Source of the DNA: Actibacterium sp. MT2.3-13A
Lineage (GTDB): Bacteria; Pseudomonadota; Alphaproteobacteria; Rhodobacterales; Rhodobacteraceae
NCBI RefSeq assembly: GCF_018139985.1
Contig: NZ_JAGSOU010000014.1
Span: forward strand, 1-64,000
DNA length: 64,000 nucleotides
Reading direction: 5' to 3'
Notes under the pieces: generated by a model
Told to the model about the DNA's origin: nothing
The model's input: only the letters and a program-made list of their open reading frames with translations
Databases searched by the model: none
Part shown: positions 46,554-58,773 of the stretch, piece by piece
Layout of the letters: every line of letters starts with the position of its first letter
Numbering within the stretch: the stretch's first letter is position 1
Program-made: the position numbers and the translations under genes

Positions 46554-48631
46554 TATTCAGCTCCTCCGCTGATCGTCATCCAGGTGATGAGAAGCACGAT
46601 GCCCAGCACCATCGCGAAGGCATAGTGGAACAGGTAGCCCGACTGCGCGCGCCCGGCGAGGCGGGTGAAGAAGGGGATGATCCCCATGGCCACGCCGTTG
46701 ATCGACCCGTCGATCACATCGCCGTCGCCGCGCCGCCACAGGAAGCTGCCCAGCCGCTTGGCGGGATTGACGAAGATCGCGTCGTAGATCTCGTCGAAAT
46801 ACCACTTGTTCAGCAGGAAGCGGTGCAGGATCGGCTGGCTCTCGGCCAGGCGTTTCGGCAGCGCCGGGTTCACGATGTAGAACAGGTAGGCGACAGCCAG
46901 CCCGATCAGCATGGCGATGAATGGCGAGACCTTGACCCAGGCCGGCGCGTGGTGCGCGTCGTCCATCACATGGTTGTCGGGGCCCATGAAGATCGCGCCG
47001 ACCGGCGCCGTGGCGACGGCGCCGTGGTCTTCCGCGGCGGGCGCGGCGTGCCCCTCGGCCGCGGGCGCGGCCGCGCCGTGCCCGGCATCGGCGGCAACCT
47101 CGTGCGACGGGATGCCGAAGAACTTGTTCACCTGCGCGTGGTCGCCGAAGAAGCTGCCATACCAGACCATCCCGGCAAAGACCGCGCCCAGCCCCAGCAC
47201 GCCCAGCGGGATCAGCATGACCATCGGGCTTTCATGCGCGTGGTCATGGGTGTGCCTGTCGCCGCGCGGCTTGCCGAAGAAGGTCAGGAAGATCAGCCGC
47301 CAGCTGTAGAAGCTGGTCATGCCCGCCGCGACCACCAGCAGCCAGAAGGCGTAGGCCGTGCCGCCAGCGAAGGCGCTCTCGATGATGGCGTCCTTGGACA
47401 GGAAGCCCGCGAAGCCGATCGAGGTCAGCGGGATGCCCACCCCGGTGATCGCCAGCGTGCCCACCATCATCGCGGCGAAGGTATAGGGGATCTTGCCCCG
47501 CAGCCCGCCGTAATTGCGCATGTCCTGTTCGTGGTGCATCGCGTGGATGACCGAGCCCGCGCCGAGGAACAGCATCGCCTTGAAGAAGGCATGCGTCAGC
47601 AGGTGGAACATCGCCGCCGAATAGACGCCGACGCCCGCGGCCACGAACATGTAGCCCAGCTGCGAACACGTCGAATAGGCGATCACGCGCTTGATGTCGT
47701 TCTGAACCAGGCCCACCGAGGCCGCGAAGAAGGCGGTGGTGGCGCCGAGGAAGACGATGAAGCCCGCGGCCTCGGGCGCGTATTCGTAGAGCGGCGACAT
47801 GCGGCAGACCAGGAACACGCCCGCGGTCACCATGGTCGCGGCGTGGATCAGCGCCGACACCGGGGTCGGGCCCTCCATCGCGTCGGGCAGCCAGGTGTGC
47901 AGGATCAGCTGCGCCGATTTGCCCATCGCGCCGATGAACAGCAGGAAGCCGATCAGGTTCGCCGCATTCCAGTCGGTCCAGAGGAAGCTCAGCCGGGTCT
48001 CGGCCAGTTCGGGGGCGGCGGCGAACACGTCGTCGAACAGCACGCTGTCGGTCAGCAGGTAAAGCGCCATGATCCCGAGCGCGAAACCGAAATCGCCCAC
48101 GCGGTTGACGATGAACGCCTTCATCGCGGCGGCGTTGGCGCTGGGTTTCTTCCAGTAGAAGCCGATCAGCAGGTAGGAGGCGACGCCCACGCCCTCCCAG
48201 CCGAAGAACATCTGCACGAGGTTGTCCGAGGTCACCAGCGCCAGCATGGCGAAGGTGAAGAAAGACAGGTAGGCGAAGAAGCGCGGCTTGTAGGTCTCGC
48301 CCTCGCCCCATTGCGGGTCATGGGCCATGTAGCCGAAGCTGTAGAGATGCACGAGCGACGACACCGTGGTCACCACGATCAGCATGATCGCGGTCATCCG
48401 GTCGAGGCGAATGGCCCAGTCCACCGACAGCGAGCCGCTTTCGATGAAGCGCAGGATCGGGATCTGGGTCATCTGGCCGTCATGGCCGAGGAACACGATC
48501 CAGCTCAGCGCGGCGGCCAGGAACAGCAGGCCCGTGGCCACCCACATCGCCGGCTTCTCGCCGATGATCCGCCAGCCGAAGCCGCAGATCAGCGCGCCCA
48601 CCAGCGGGGCAAAGAGGATGATGCTTGCCAT
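46553..48631 (-). CDS. nuoL: NADH-quinone oxidoreductase subunit L
   Basis: A 692-residue antiporter-like subunit with the long lateral helix at its C-terminus. [20 protein letters not shown] and [13 protein letters not shown] are hallmarks. It is longer than the usual 610-650 residues because of an insertion of Ala/His-rich sequence ([17 protein letters not shown]) in a loop about residues 515-550 and a His-rich stretch ([12 protein letters not shown]) before it. It starts 6 bases after nuoK. Confidence 0.97.
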   Translation of the reverse strand: MASIILFAPLVGALICGFGWRIIGEKPAMWVATGLLFLAAALSWIVFLGHDGQMTQIPILRFIESGSLSVDWAIRLDRMTAIMLIVVTTVSSLVHLYSFGYMAHDPQWGEGETYKPRFFAYLSFFTFAMLALVTSDNLVQMFFGWEGVGVASYLLIGFYWKKPSANAAAMKAFIVNRVGDFGFALGIMALYLLTDSVLFDDVFAAAPELAETRLSFLWTDWNAANLIGFLLFIGAMGKSAQLILHTWLPDAMEGPTPVSALIHAATMVTAGVFLVCRMSPLYEYAPEAAGFIVFLGATTAFFAASVGLVQNDIKRVIAYSTCSQLGYMFVAAGVGVYSAAMFHLLTHAFFKAMLFLGAGSVIHAMHHEQDMRNYGGLRGKIPYTFAAMMVGTLAITGVGIPLTSIGFAGFLSKDAIIESAFAGGTAYAFWLLVVAAGMTSFYSWRLIFLTFFGKPRGDRHTHDHAHESPMVMLIPLGVLGLGAVFAGMVWYGSFFGDHAQVNKFFGIPSHEVAADAGHGAAAPAAEGHAAPAAEDHGAVATAPVGAIFMGPDNHVMDDAHHAPAWVKVSPFIAMLIGLAVAYLFYIVNPALPKRLAESQPILHRFLLNKWYFDEIYDAIFVNPAKRLGSFLWRRGDGDVIDGSINGVAMGIIPFFTRLAGRAQSGYLFHYAFAMVLGIVLLITWMTISGGAE

Positions 48632-48637
48632 TGTCCC

Positions 48638-48943
48638 TTACCCCTTCATCACGTTGACGTCTTCGACCGCGATGGTGCCGCGGTTGCGGAAGAAGCAGAC
48701 CAGGATCGCCAGGCCGATCGCGGCCTCGGCGGCGGCGACTGTCAGCACGAAGAGGGTAAAGACCTGCCCCGTCAGATCGCCCAGGTAAGCCGAGAAGGCG
48801 ACGAGGTTGATGTTCACCGCCAGCAGCATCAACTCGATCGACATCAGGATGATGATGACGTTCTTCCGGTTCAGGAAGATGCCGAAAATCCCGATGACGA
48901 ACAGCGCCGCGGCCACCGTCAGGTAATGTTCCAGTCCAATCAT
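48638..48943 (-). CDS. nuoK: NADH-quinone oxidoreductase subunit K
   Basis: A 101-residue three-helix subunit with the key Glu in helix 2, as in [11 protein letters not shown], and another in [15 protein letters not shown] precedes the ATG at 48943. It begins 94 bases after nuoJ. Confidence 0.96.
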   Translation of the reverse strand: MIGLEHYLTVAAALFVIGIFGIFLNRKNVIIILMSIELMLLAVNINLVAFSAYLGDLTGQVFTLFVLTVAAAEAAIGLAILVCFFRNRGTIAVEDVNVMKG

Positions 48944-49037
48944 GTCGTCCCTCCGGGCGCAGCTGCCCGTCCTTGTCGTTTTCGCATCGCGGCTCCGGGC
49001 GGGTCCCGGGGCCGGAATTCCTGTGGCCGGGCGGCGG

Positions 49038-49643
49038 TTAGAGCCCCTGCCCCGGCTTCACGTCCTTCAGCTCCATCGCCTTGGCCGGGTCGCGATACAT
49101 CTGCGCCAGCACGTCCTGGCGCTTGACGTTCGGGCGGTGGCGCAGGGTCAGCACGATCGCGCCGATCATGGCCACCAGCAGGATCAGCCCCGCCGCCTGG
49201 AACAGGTAGATGTAGTCATCGTAGATCAGCAGCCCGAGCGCGCGGGTGTTGTGCACCTCGCCCGCCTCGGGGCGGGCCAGCATCTCGACCCCCTCGGCCG
49301 TGGCCCAGGTGCCGAAGACCATGCCCAGCTCCAGCAGCAGGATCACCCCGATCAGGCCGGCCAACGGCACATAGCGCGCCATCTCGGCCTTCAGCTCGGC
49401 GAAGTCGATGTCGAGCATCATCACCACGAACAGGAACAACACCGCGACCGCGCCGACGTAGACGATGACCAAGAGCATCGCCACGAACTCGGCCCCGAGC
49501 AGCACGAACATCCCCGCCGAGGACAGGAAGGCCAGGATCAGCCACAGCACCGAATGCACCGGGTTGCGCGAGATCACGACGAACAGGCCGGCCGTCACGA
49601 CCACGATGGCGAAGGCGTAAAATGCGATATCCGCGACAGTCAT
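49038..49643 (-). CDS. nuoJ: NADH-quinone oxidoreductase subunit J
   Basis: A 201-residue membrane subunit with five helices; the conserved pi-bulge helix lies at [17 protein letters not shown]. The ATG at 49643 overlaps the preceding gene's end, although the open frame extends upstream. The C-terminal tail is hydrophilic. It lies after the carboxymuconolactone-decarboxylase-like gene. Confidence 0.95.
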   Translation of the reverse strand: MTVADIAFYAFAIVVVTAGLFVVISRNPVHSVLWLILAFLSSAGMFVLLGAEFVAMLLVIVYVGAVAVLFLFVVMMLDIDFAELKAEMARYVPLAGLIGVILLLELGMVFGTWATAEGVEMLARPEAGEVHNTRALGLLIYDDYIYLFQAAGLILLVAMIGAIVLTLRHRPNVKRQDVLAQMYRDPAKAMELKDVKPGQGL

Positions 49644-50047
49644 TCGCTGTCCTCCTCGCTTTCCTTGAATACCTCTTGCGCCAGCTTGAGGGCGCGGGTC
49701 ATGGCCGGGATGCCGCCCAGCATGGCCATCTGATAGATCACCTCGGCAACCTCCTGCTGGCTGGCGCCGGCCTCGATCGCGTGGCGCACGGTGATCTTGA
49801 ACTGCACCTCTGCCTGCGCGCCCAGCACCGTCAGCCCCGCCAGAACGACCAGCAGCCGCGTCTTGGCGTCGAGGCCCTCCTTGTTGAAGGCGTTGCCCCA
49901 CATCATGTCCATGAAGTCCTTGGGCATGGTCGGCATGAGCTTGTCGAAGCCCTGCACCTGGAAGCTCTCCAGCGCAGGGTTGAAGGCGCGGGCCATGGCG
50001 TGGCTCTGCTCCATCATCTGCTCAAGGAGTTTCTGGAAATCGGTCAT
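49640..50047 (-). CDS. Carboxymuconolactone decarboxylase-like protein inside the nuo operon
   Basis: A 135-residue all-helical protein of the CMD/AhpD superfamily. The core is [20 protein letters not shown] with [15 protein letters not shown], a gamma-CMD-type pattern. It has no cysteine at all, so it lacks the CxxC pair of AhpD peroxidases and cannot work by that mechanism. It overlaps nuoJ and nuoI by 4 bases each, so it is firmly in the operon. Its role in complex I assembly or quinone chemistry is unknown. Confidence 0.85.
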   Translation of the reverse strand: MTDFQKLLEQMMEQSHAMARAFNPALESFQVQGFDKLMPTMPKDFMDMMWGNAFNKEGLDAKTRLLVVLAGLTVLGAQAEVQFKITVRHAIEAGASQQEVAEVIYQMAMLGGIPAMTRALKLAQEVFKESEEDSE

Positions 50048-50538
50048 CTGTAGGGCGCGTCCAGTTCCAGGTTGCGGGCGATCTCGGCCTCCCAGCGGGC
50101 GCCGTTCTCAAGGAGCTTCTCCTTGGTGTAGAACAGCTCTTCGCGGGTCTCGGTCGAGAATTCGAAATTCGGCCCCTCGACGATGGCGTCCACCGGGCAG
50201 GCCTCCTGGCAGAAGCCGCAGTAGATGCATTTCGTCATGTCGATGTCGTAGCGCGTGGTGCGGCGCGAGCCGTCCTCGCGCGGTTCGGCGTCGATGGTGA
50301 TGGCCTGGGCCGGACAGATCGCCTCGCACAGCTTGCAGGCGATGCAGCGCTCCTCGCCGTTGGGGTAGCGGCGCAGCGCATGCTCGCCGCGGAAGCGCGG
50401 GCTGAGCGGGCCCTTTTCATGCGGGTAGTTCAGCGTGGCCTTGGGCGCGAAGAAATATTTCAGCCCCAGCTTCATGCCGGCAAAGAAATCGGCCAGCAGG
50501 AAGTATTTCCCGGCGCGGTTCCAGTCGATTGCAGTCAT
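50044..50538 (-). CDS. nuoI: NADH-quinone oxidoreductase subunit I
   Basis: A 164-residue peripheral-arm subunit with two 4Fe-4S motifs, [12 protein letters not shown] and [12 protein letters not shown] (N6a and N6b), which pass electrons towards the quinone site. The ATG at 50538 is one base upstream of the nuoH end and is chosen over an ATG nine codons upstream that would overlap nuoH. Confidence 0.97.
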   Translation of the reverse strand: MTAIDWNRAGKYFLLADFFAGMKLGLKYFFAPKATLNYPHEKGPLSPRFRGEHALRRYPNGEERCIACKLCEAICPAQAITIDAEPREDGSRRTTRYDIDMTKCIYCGFCQEACPVDAIVEGPNFEFSTETREELFYTKEKLLENGARWEAEIARNLELDAPYR

Positions 50539-50539
50539 G

Positions 50540-51577
50540 TCAGCCTCCGATTGCCCAGCGGGCATAGGCCCCGCCGAAAAGTTCGAATTGCGCGAAGAAG
50601 GCCACCAGCACCACCCAGATCAGCGACATCGGCAGGAACACCTTCCAGCCCAGCCGCATCAGCTGGTCGTAGCGGTAGCGCGGCGTGATCGCCTTCACCA
50701 TCGCGAAGAGGAAGAAGAAGAACGACATCTTGCCCACCATCCACAGCACGCCGTCGGGCAGGCCGGGGATCGGCGACAGCCAGCCGCCGAAGAACAGCAG
50801 GCTGATCAGCGCGCACATCAGGAAGATGGCAATGTATTCGCCCGCCATGAACAGCAGGAAGGGCGTCGCCGAATATTCCACCTGGTAGCCCGCCACCAAC
50901 TCCGATTCCGCCTCGGGCAGGTCGAAGGGCGGGCGGTTGGTCTCGGCCAGAGCCGAGATGAAGAACAGGAACACCATCGGCAGATGCGGCAGCCAGTACC
51001 AGTTGAACAGCCCATAGGCGCCGTCCTGCGCGTGCACGATGTCGCTGAAGTTCAGCGAGCCGGTCGAGAGGATCACGCCGATGATGATCAGCCCGATCGA
51101 CACCTCGTAGGAGATCATCTGCGCCGCCGAGCGCAAGCTGCCCAGGAACGGGTATTTCGAGTTCGACGCCCAGCCGCCCATGATCACGCCGTAGACCTCG
51201 AGCGACGAGATCGCCATGACATAGAGGATGGCCACGTTCAGATCGGCCAGCACCCAGCCGTCCGCGAAGGGGATCACCGCCCAGGCGATCATCGCCAGCG
51301 TGAACGAGATCATCGGCGCCAGCAGGAACACCGTCTTGTCGGCGCCGGCGGGGATGACGACCTCCTTGACCACATATTTCAGCGCGTCGGCCACCGATTG
51401 CAGCAACCCGAAGGCGCCGACCACGTTGGGGCCCTTTCGCATCTGAACGGCGGCCCAGATCTTGCGGTCGCCATAGACGAGGAACAGGAGCGAGATCATC
51501 ACGAACCCGATGACCAGCAGGCTTTGTGCCGCGATCAGCACGAATGTTCCGAAGCCAGTATTTAGAAAATCAGCCAT
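50540..51577 (-). CDS. nuoH: NADH-quinone oxidoreductase subunit H
   Basis: A 345-residue membrane subunit forming the quinone chamber entrance. [20 protein letters not shown] and [20 protein letters not shown] are the conserved cytoplasmic loops. The ATG at 51577 is preferred, since the preceding 70 codons of open frame overlap the lipoprotein gene and have no family similarity. Confidence 0.97.
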   Translation of the reverse strand: MADFLNTGFGTFVLIAAQSLLVIGFVMISLLFLVYGDRKIWAAVQMRKGPNVVGAFGLLQSVADALKYVVKEVVIPAGADKTVFLLAPMISFTLAMIAWAVIPFADGWVLADLNVAILYVMAISSLEVYGVIMGGWASNSKYPFLGSLRSAAQMISYEVSIGLIIIGVILSTGSLNFSDIVHAQDGAYGLFNWYWLPHLPMVFLFFISALAETNRPPFDLPEAESELVAGYQVEYSATPFLLFMAGEYIAIFLMCALISLLFFGGWLSPIPGLPDGVLWMVGKMSFFFFLFAMVKAITPRYRYDQLMRLGWKVFLPMSLIWVVLVAFFAQFELFGGAYARWAIGG

Positions 51578-51591
51578 AATGCCCCATACCC

Positions 51592-51999
51592 TCAGACCGT
51601 CGGTATCCCTTCTTCGGCGCAGTGAGCGACCACCACTTCGGCGTCGATCGTCTGCAGGCCGCGTGGCAGCGCCGGCGAGATGGTGTAAACAGCATCCGCC
51701 CGCCAAAGGCCACCCTCTTCCGCGACATTTGTTCGCACATGGCGCGCGAAGCCGTAGCCCCGGATCAGCGCGTATTGCGCGGCCGCGCATTCAGCATAAT
51801 CCGCCACGTCCTCCACGCCCCGCGCGCCTTCCATCTCCACCACGAAGCCGACGAGGTCATCCTCCAGCAGCCGCGTGTCCACCCCCCGATAGGCGGGCTT
51901 GAACGGCGCCTGCTCCACCGCCTCGCCGTTGGGCGCGCAGCCCGCCAGCCCCGCCGTCAGGGCGGGGGCCAGCGCGAGGGAGATGCGGAGCGGCGCCAT
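51592..51999 (-). CDS. Small lipoprotein between nuoG and nuoH
   Basis: A 135-residue protein with a signal peptide ending in lipobox LAGC (Cys21), so it should be lipid-anchored in the envelope. The rest has three further Cys (AECAAAQ and AHCAEE among them) and no recognised domain. It starts 6 bases after nuoG and ends 14 bases before nuoH. I do not recognise the family, but position and a clean lipobox support a real gene. Confidence 0.75.
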   Translation of the reverse strand: MAPLRISLALAPALTAGLAGCAPNGEAVEQAPFKPAYRGVDTRLLEDDLVGFVVEMEGARGVEDVADYAECAAAQYALIRGYGFARHVRTNVAEEGGLWRADAVYTISPALPRGLQTIDAEVVVAHCAEEGIPTV

Positions 52000-52005
52000 G
52001 CGTTG

Positions 52006-54024
52006 TTACTCCGCCGCCATGCGGCCCGACTGGCGGGCCTGTTGGTTGGCGCTGAGCTCGGCCATCAGGCTTGAGGCCCGCGCGATCGGGTTGGTGAGGT
52101 AGAAATCGCTCACCGCGTTGCGGAACGTCGCCTGGCCCAGCTTTTTCGGCGCAAGCGGCGCCCATGCGTTTTCCGGCACCGCGTCGATCTCGGCCAGGTG
52201 CGGCACCTCTTCGACCAGCGCGCGGCGCAGCTGCGCGAGGCTGTCATAGGGCAGCGTGGCGCCCAGCTCGGCCGACAGCGCACGCAGGATCGCCCAGTTC
52301 TCCTTGGCCTCGCCCGGCGGGAAGGCGGCGCGCAGCGCCAGCTGCGGACGGCCCTCGGTGTTGACGAACAGGCCCTGTTCCTCGGTATAGGCGGCGCCCG
52401 GCAGGATGATGTCGGCGCGATGCGCGCCGCGGTCGCCGTGGCTGCCCTGGTAGATCACGAAGGCGCCCTCGCCGATCTCCAGCTCGTCCGCGCCGAGGTT
52501 GTAGATCACCTCCGCCCCGTCGAGCGCCTTGTCGAGGCCGCCCTCGGTCACCGCGCCCACATCCATCGCGCCGACGCGGGCGGCGGCGGTGTGCAGCACC
52601 ATCAGCTTCGATTTGGTCGCCTCTGCCAGCTTCATCGCGGCGGCCAGAACCGCCTCGCCGTCGGCCTCGCGGATCGCACCCTGGCCGACGATCACCAGCG
52701 ACGGCTGATCCAGAACCGCGCCGAAATCGTGGCCCAGAAGCCCCTCCAGCGCGGCCCGGTCGGTGCCGACATGGGTGTAGTCATAGGTCAGGTCCACCGC
52801 CTCGCCGACGAGGCCGACATTGGCGCCCTGCGCCCAGGCCCGGCGGATGCGCGCGTTCAGCACCGGCGCCTCGTCGCGCGGATTGGTGCCGATCAGCTGA
52901 ATGTATTTGGCGCTGTCGATATCCTCGATCGTGGCGGTGCCGACATAGGCCGAGCGGTTGCCCGCGGGCAGCCTGGCGCCGTCCGTGCGGCATTCGATCG
53001 CCCCGCCCAGCCCCTCGACCAGTTGCCTGAGGGCGAAAACCGCCTCGACCGGGGCCAGATCGCCGACCAGCGCGGCGACCTTCTTGCCCTTCATCGCGGC
53101 GGCGGCGGCGGCCAGCGCCTCGACCCAGGTGGCTTTGCGCAGCTTGCCGTTCTCGCGCAGATAGGGCGTGTCCAGACGCTGCCGGCGCAGCCCGTCCCAG
53201 ACGAAGCGCGACTTGTCGGAGATCCATTCCTCGTTCACGCCGTCATGGTTGCGCGGCAGGATACGCTTGACCTCGCGGCCCTTGGTGTCGACCCGGATGT
53301 TCGACCCCAGCGCGTCCATCACGTCGATGGTCTCGGTCTTGGTCAGTTCCCAGGGCCGCGCGGTGAAGGCGTAGGGCTTGGAGGTCAGCGCGCCCACCGG
53401 GCACAGATCTATGATGTTGCCCTGCAGGTTCGATTGCAGCGTCTGGCCGAGATAGGACGTGATCTCGGCATCCTCGCCGCGCCCGGTCTGGCCCATCTGG
53501 GTGATGCCCGCGACCTCGGTGGTGAAGCGCACGCAGCGGGTGCAGGAGATGCAGCGGGTCATGGTGGTGGCCACCAGCGGCCCGAGATCGAGATCCTCCG
53601 AGGCGCGCTTGGGCTCGCGGTAGCGCGAGAAATCCACGCCATAGGCCATCGCCTGGTCCTGCAGGTCGCATTCGCCGCCCTGGTCGCAGATCGGGCAATC
53701 CAGCGGGTGGTTGATGAGCAGGAACTCCATCACCCCCTCGCGGGCCTTCTTGACCATGGGCGAGTTGGTCTTCACCTCGGGCGGAGCGCCTTCGGGCCCC
53801 GGGCGCAGGTCGCGCACCTGCATCGCGCAGGACGCCGCCGGCTTCGGCGGGCCGCCGACCACCTCGACCAGGCACATGCGGCAGTTGCCCGCGATCGACA
53901 GCCGTTCGTGGTAGCAGAAGCGCGGCACCTCGATGCCGGCCTGTTCGCAGGCCTGCAGCAGCGTCATGGCCGGATCGACCTCGATCTCGCGGCCGTCGAT
54001 GATTATCTTGCGGAGCTCAGTCAT
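52006..54024 (-). CDS. nuoG: NADH-quinone oxidoreductase subunit G
   Basis: A 672-residue iron-sulfur subunit. The N-terminal part has the 2Fe-2S ligands in [18 protein letters not shown], then the His-type 4Fe-4S site [18 protein letters not shown], and CISCTRC. The C-terminal part is related to molybdopterin oxidoreductases but carries no cofactor. Length fits the alphaproteobacterial form. It begins 54 bases after the DUF5333 gene. Confidence 0.97.
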   Translation of the reverse strand: MTELRKIIIDGREIEVDPAMTLLQACEQAGIEVPRFCYHERLSIAGNCRMCLVEVVGGPPKPAASCAMQVRDLRPGPEGAPPEVKTNSPMVKKAREGVMEFLLINHPLDCPICDQGGECDLQDQAMAYGVDFSRYREPKRASEDLDLGPLVATTMTRCISCTRCVRFTTEVAGITQMGQTGRGEDAEITSYLGQTLQSNLQGNIIDLCPVGALTSKPYAFTARPWELTKTETIDVMDALGSNIRVDTKGREVKRILPRNHDGVNEEWISDKSRFVWDGLRRQRLDTPYLRENGKLRKATWVEALAAAAAAMKGKKVAALVGDLAPVEAVFALRQLVEGLGGAIECRTDGARLPAGNRSAYVGTATIEDIDSAKYIQLIGTNPRDEAPVLNARIRRAWAQGANVGLVGEAVDLTYDYTHVGTDRAALEGLLGHDFGAVLDQPSLVIVGQGAIREADGEAVLAAAMKLAEATKSKLMVLHTAAARVGAMDVGAVTEGGLDKALDGAEVIYNLGADELEIGEGAFVIYQGSHGDRGAHRADIILPGAAYTEEQGLFVNTEGRPQLALRAAFPPGEAKENWAILRALSAELGATLPYDSLAQLRRALVEEVPHLAEIDAVPENAWAPLAPKKLGQATFRNAVSDFYLTNPIARASSLMAELSANQQARQSGRMAAE

Positions 54025-54078
54025 TCGCGTCCCCTGCGTTTCCCCAGACGCGCCGCCGGGCGGCGCGCCGTGTTGTCC

Positions 54079-54498
54079 TCATTGCGCCTGCAGAAGCGAG
54101 CCGGTCAGGCTGCCCGCGGCAATTTCCCTCTCGCCCAGAGCGCAGTAGCTGCCGGCGTCGCCCGCGACCACGCCATTGGCGGCGAGATAGGCGTCGCGCC
54201 GGGCGCGCATCGCCTTGCGCTCGGGCTTGGAGTCGAGCAGCGCCTCGATCTCCTCCTCGGTGTAGCCCTTGTCGAGCGCGTAGCGCTCCAGCGCCTTGGC
54301 CTCGCTCCAGACCTTGAACAGGCGGGGCGAGATCGTGGGGCAGTTCTTGCGGATCTCGTCGCCGATGGCCGCGGCCAGCAGCGAGTTCATGATGTGCTCA
54401 TCCTGGTTGATCGGCGGCAGGGCCTGGGCCGTGGCCTGCGCCATGGAGCCCGCGGCCAGCGCCGCCATGATCCCCGATCTGATGCGCCTGCCCCACAT
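54079..54498 (-). CDS. DUF5333 family secreted protein
   Basis: A 139-residue protein with a signal peptide (MWGRRIRSGIMAALAAGSMA). The mature part has NCPTISPRLFKVW and SYCALGEREIAAGSLTG, each with one Cys, probably a disulfide in the periplasm. I recognise it as DUF5333, a family found in nuo clusters of Rhodobacteraceae. Its role is unknown. It starts 6 bases after nuoF. Confidence 0.8.
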   Translation of the reverse strand: MWGRRIRSGIMAALAAGSMAQATAQALPPINQDEHIMNSLLAAAIGDEIRKNCPTISPRLFKVWSEAKALERYALDKGYTEEEIEALLDSKPERKAMRARRDAYLAANGVVAGDAGSYCALGEREIAAGSLTGSLLQAQ

Positions 54499-54504
54499 CG
54501 CCGT

Positions 54505-55803
<1,299 letters not shown>

Positions 55804-55813
55804 GGCTTGTTCC

Positions 55814-56044
55814 TCAACTCTCCCGGCGGTCCCGCCAGATCTGATATGACACCACCAGCGCCCAGAAGAACGCCGCCAGCGCCGCAAGGTCGAACAGGAA
55901 GACCAGGCGCGTGGGCCAGCCCAGCCGCCCGCCCAGGGCCTGCGCCCCCATCCACAGCAGCATCGTCGCCGCGATGACGATGGCCACCATCCGCGCCTTG
56001 CGCGCGGTGGCCCGGGCCTTGTCCTGTGGCTGCTGCCTGTTCAT
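55814..56044 (-). CDS. DUF5337 family small membrane protein
   Basis: A 76-residue protein with two hydrophobic helices ([19 protein letters not shown] and [19 protein letters not shown]), a basic N-terminus and an Arg-rich end. I recognise it as DUF5337, a small family between nuoE and nuoF in Rhodobacteraceae. Possibly an accessory membrane component of complex I; no function is known to me. Confidence 0.8.
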   Translation of the reverse strand: MNRQQPQDKARATARKARMVAIVIAATMLLWMGAQALGGRLGWPTRLVFLFDLAALAAFFWALVVSYQIWRDRRES

Positions 56045-56091
56045 GCCTTCCCCGTCGCGCCGGTTTGGCGCCCTGTCTCAGTGTCGCGGCG

Positions 56092-57162
56092 TCAGTAGAC
56101 GTCGCCCTTCTTCACCTTGTCCGCGAATTCGGTCGTGCCGCCCGCGGCCAGGGTTTTCGCCTGCTCCACCCAGCCGTCGCGCTGAATGCGGCCACGGAAC
56201 TTGAGCCGGTCGTCGACCCAGGCGATCTCGGCCTCGGTCCAGGCGGCGATCTGGTCGAAATGGTAGACGCCCAGCTCGTTTAGGGTCTGCTCCAGCTTCG
56301 GCCCGACGCCCTTGAGCTGCTTGAGGTCATCCGCCCCGCCGGCGCGCGGCGCGGCCAGCAGAGACGGTTCCGCCCCGGCCGCCTCGGCCGGGGCCTCGGC
56401 CCTGGCCGGCGCCTTTTTCGGCGCGGTCTTCTTGGCGGAGGCTTTCTTGGCGCCCGCGCCCAGCCACGGCGTCAGCAGCGGCACCTCGGTGCCATCGATC
56501 CGCTTTACCGTGTCGCCGATATCGGTCGCCAGCTGCGCCGAGGCATTGTATTTCGTGCGGCCGCTGTCGAATTCCTTGAGGCTGGTCAGCCCCGAAAGCG
56601 GCTCGGAGGCGTAGCGCCCGTTCTGCGGCCCCGGCACGGGCACCCGGCCCGCGGCCAGTTCGTCGAGGATCTCGCCCAGCCGCGCGGCGGTCAGGTTCTC
56701 GTAGTAATCCTTGCCGATCTGGGCCATGGGGGCGTTCGCGCAGGCGCCGAGGCATTCGACCTCTTCCCAACTGAACTTGCCGTCCGCCGACAGCGCATGC
56801 GGCTTGTCCGCGATCTTTTCACGGCAGACACCGATCAGGTCCTCGGCGCCGCAGATCAGGCACGACGTGGTGCCGCAGATCTGGACATGCGCGACCGAGC
56901 CCACCGGCTGCAGCTGGAACATGAAGTAGAAGGTCGCCACCTCAAGCGCCCGGATATAGGCCATGCCCAGCATGTCGGCGACATGCTCGATCGCCGGGCG
57001 GGTCAGCCAGCCCTCCTGCTCCTGGGCGCGCCACAGTAGCGGGATGATCGCGCTGGCCTGGCGGCCCTCGGGATATTTGGTGATCTGCGCCTCCGCCCAG
57101 GCCTGGTTGGCCGGGGTAAAGGCGAAGCTGTCGGGCTGGTCGTGGTGCAGTCGTCGAAGCAT
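56092..57162 (-). CDS. nuoE: NADH-quinone oxidoreductase subunit E with helix-hairpin-helix tail
   Basis: A 356-residue protein, far longer than the usual 160-240. Residues 1-190 are the thioredoxin-like 2Fe-2S domain with Cys 96, 101, 137 and 141 (CGTTSC and CLGAC). A Lys/Ala/Pro-rich linker (about 235-275) is followed by a helix-hairpin-helix-like domain at about 280-356 ([19 protein letters not shown]). The tail is common to Rhodobacteraceae NuoE as I recall and may bind nucleic acid or a partner subunit. No Shine-Dalgarno sequence precedes the ATG, which overlaps the stop of the small secreted protein. Confidence 0.94.
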   Translation of the reverse strand: MLRRLHHDQPDSFAFTPANQAWAEAQITKYPEGRQASAIIPLLWRAQEQEGWLTRPAIEHVADMLGMAYIRALEVATFYFMFQLQPVGSVAHVQICGTTSCLICGAEDLIGVCREKIADKPHALSADGKFSWEEVECLGACANAPMAQIGKDYYENLTAARLGEILDELAAGRVPVPGPQNGRYASEPLSGLTSLKEFDSGRTKYNASAQLATDIGDTVKRIDGTEVPLLTPWLGAGAKKASAKKTAPKKAPARAEAPAEAAGAEPSLLAAPRAGGADDLKQLKGVGPKLEQTLNELGVYHFDQIAAWTEAEIAWVDDRLKFRGRIQRDGWVEQAKTLAAGGTTEFADKVKKGDVY

Positions 57163-57452
57163 TAGTTGCTACAGCCTCCAGAGACGTATTTGATGCCACC
57201 CTCGTTCGAGGCGTCCTCGATTTCGTGCAGCGCGCGCAACTGGCCCACCGCGGCCTCCAGCAGCGCCTCATCGAAGCCGGTGTCAGCCTCGACGGCCAGC
57301 GCCGCCTCCTCGGTATCGACCACGCAGCCGACGGCGACCAGCGCGTCGCGCAGCCGGTCCAGTTCGGCCTCGGCCGCGATCAGGCTGCCCTGTGCGAAGG
57401 CCGATGCCGGGGCGAAAGCCGCGAAAAGGACGAGGGATTTCAGGATCTTCAT
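57162..57452 (-). CDS. Small secreted hypothetical protein before nuoE
   Basis: A 96-residue protein with a clear signal peptide ([20 protein letters not shown], cleavage near AQG). The mature part is acidic with two Cys (VGCVVD and SGGCSN). The ATG at 57452 is preferred over upstream in-frame starts because it gives the signal peptide. Its last codon overlaps the nuoE ATG. I do not recognise a family. Confidence 0.7.
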   Translation of the reverse strand: MKILKSLVLFAAFAPASAFAQGSLIAAEAELDRLRDALVAVGCVVDTEEAALAVEADTGFDEALLEAAVGQLRALHEIEDASNEGGIKYVSGGCSN

Positions 57453-57560
57453 CGGTTCACACTCCGGGTTCAGGCGCGCGGCCGGCGTGGGCCCGAAGGG
57501 CGCATGCCGGCCAGACACCGCGTCCGGCACGCAGGGTCTGGGTATGCAGGCGCGCGCCGG

Positions 57561-58769
57561 TCACCTGTCGATCTCCCCGAACACCACATCCATGGTGCCG
57601 ATGATCGCGGCCACGTCGGCCAGCTGGTGACCGCGGGCGACGTGATCCATCGACTGCAGATGCAGGTAGCCCGGCGCGCGCAGCTTGGCGCGGTAGGGCT
57701 TGTTGGTGCCGTCGGCGACCAGGTAGACGCCGAACTCGCCCTTGGGCGCCTCGACCGCGGCATAGACCTCGCCCGCGGGGACATGGAACCCCTCGGTGTA
57801 GAGCTTGAAGTGATGGATCAGCGCCTCCATCGAGGTCTTCATCTCGCCGCGTTTCGGCGGCGTGATCTTGCCGCGCGCCAGCACGTCGCCCTTTTCCACG
57901 CGCAGCTTCGCGCAGGCCTGCTTGATGATATGGACCGACTGGCGCATCTCCTCCATCCGGCAGAGGTAGCGGTCGTAGCAGTCGCCGTTCTTGCCCACGG
58001 GGATCTGGAACTCGAACTCGTCGTAGCATTCGTAGGGTTGCGCGCGGCGCAGGTCCCAGGCCAGCCCCGAGCCGCGCGCCATCACGCCGGAATAGCCCCA
58101 GTCGAGGATCTCCTGCTCGGTCACCACGCCGATATCGGCGTTGCGCTGCTTGAAGATCCGGTTCTCGGTCAGCAGCCCGTCGATGTCGTCCAGCACGCTT
58201 GGGAATTCGTCGGCCCACTGGTCGATGTCCTCGATCAGCTGCGGCGGCAGGTCCTGGTGCACGCCGCCGGGGCGGAAATAGGCCGCGTGCAGCCGCGCGC
58301 CGCAGGCGCGCTCGTAGAACACCATCAGCTTCTCGCGCTCCTCGAAGCCCCAGAGCGGCGGCGTCAGCGCGCCCACGTCCATGGCCTGCGTGGTCACGTT
58401 CAGCAGGTGGTTCAGCACGCGCCCGATCTCGGAATAGAGCACCCGGATCAGCGAGGCGCGGCGCGGCACCTGCGTTCCCGTCAGCTTCTCAATGGCCAGG
58501 CACCAGGCGTGCTCCTGGTTCATCGGCGCGACATAGTCGAGCCGGTCGAGATAGGGCAGGTTCTGCAGATAGGTGCGGCTCTCCATCAGCTTTTCGGTGC
58601 CGCGATGCAGCAGGCCGATATGCGGATCGGCGCGCTCGACGATCTCGCCGTCAAGCTCCAGCACCATCCGCAGCACGCCGTGGGCCGCCGGGTGCTGCGG
58701 CCCGAAGTTGATGTTGAAGTTGCGGATCTTCTGCTCGCCGGTCAGCGTGTCGTCGAATTTGCCGTCCAT
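57561..58769 (-). CDS. nuoD: NADH-quinone oxidoreductase subunit D
   Basis: A 402-residue subunit related to the large subunit of NiFe hydrogenase, forming the quinone-binding site with NuoB. It begins with [18 protein letters not shown] and contains [31 protein letters not shown] and [13 protein letters not shown] form its C-terminus. It starts 4 bases after the sulfotransferase gene. Confidence 0.97.
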   Translation of the reverse strand: MDGKFDDTLTGEQKIRNFNINFGPQHPAAHGVLRMVLELDGEIVERADPHIGLLHRGTEKLMESRTYLQNLPYLDRLDYVAPMNQEHAWCLAIEKLTGTQVPRRASLIRVLYSEIGRVLNHLLNVTTQAMDVGALTPPLWGFEEREKLMVFYERACGARLHAAYFRPGGVHQDLPPQLIEDIDQWADEFPSVLDDIDGLLTENRIFKQRNADIGVVTEQEILDWGYSGVMARGSGLAWDLRRAQPYECYDEFEFQIPVGKNGDCYDRYLCRMEEMRQSVHIIKQACAKLRVEKGDVLARGKITPPKRGEMKTSMEALIHHFKLYTEGFHVPAGEVYAAVEAPKGEFGVYLVADGTNKPYRAKLRAPGYLHLQSMDHVARGHQLADVAAIIGTMDVVFGEIDR

Positions 58770-58773
58770 CCTC

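Noticed and set aside
46625-49126. 833-codon plus-strand open frame opposite nuoL and nuoK
   Set aside because: Antisense shadow of the nuoL and nuoK reading frames, with a His/Arg/Gly-rich composition typical of such shadows.
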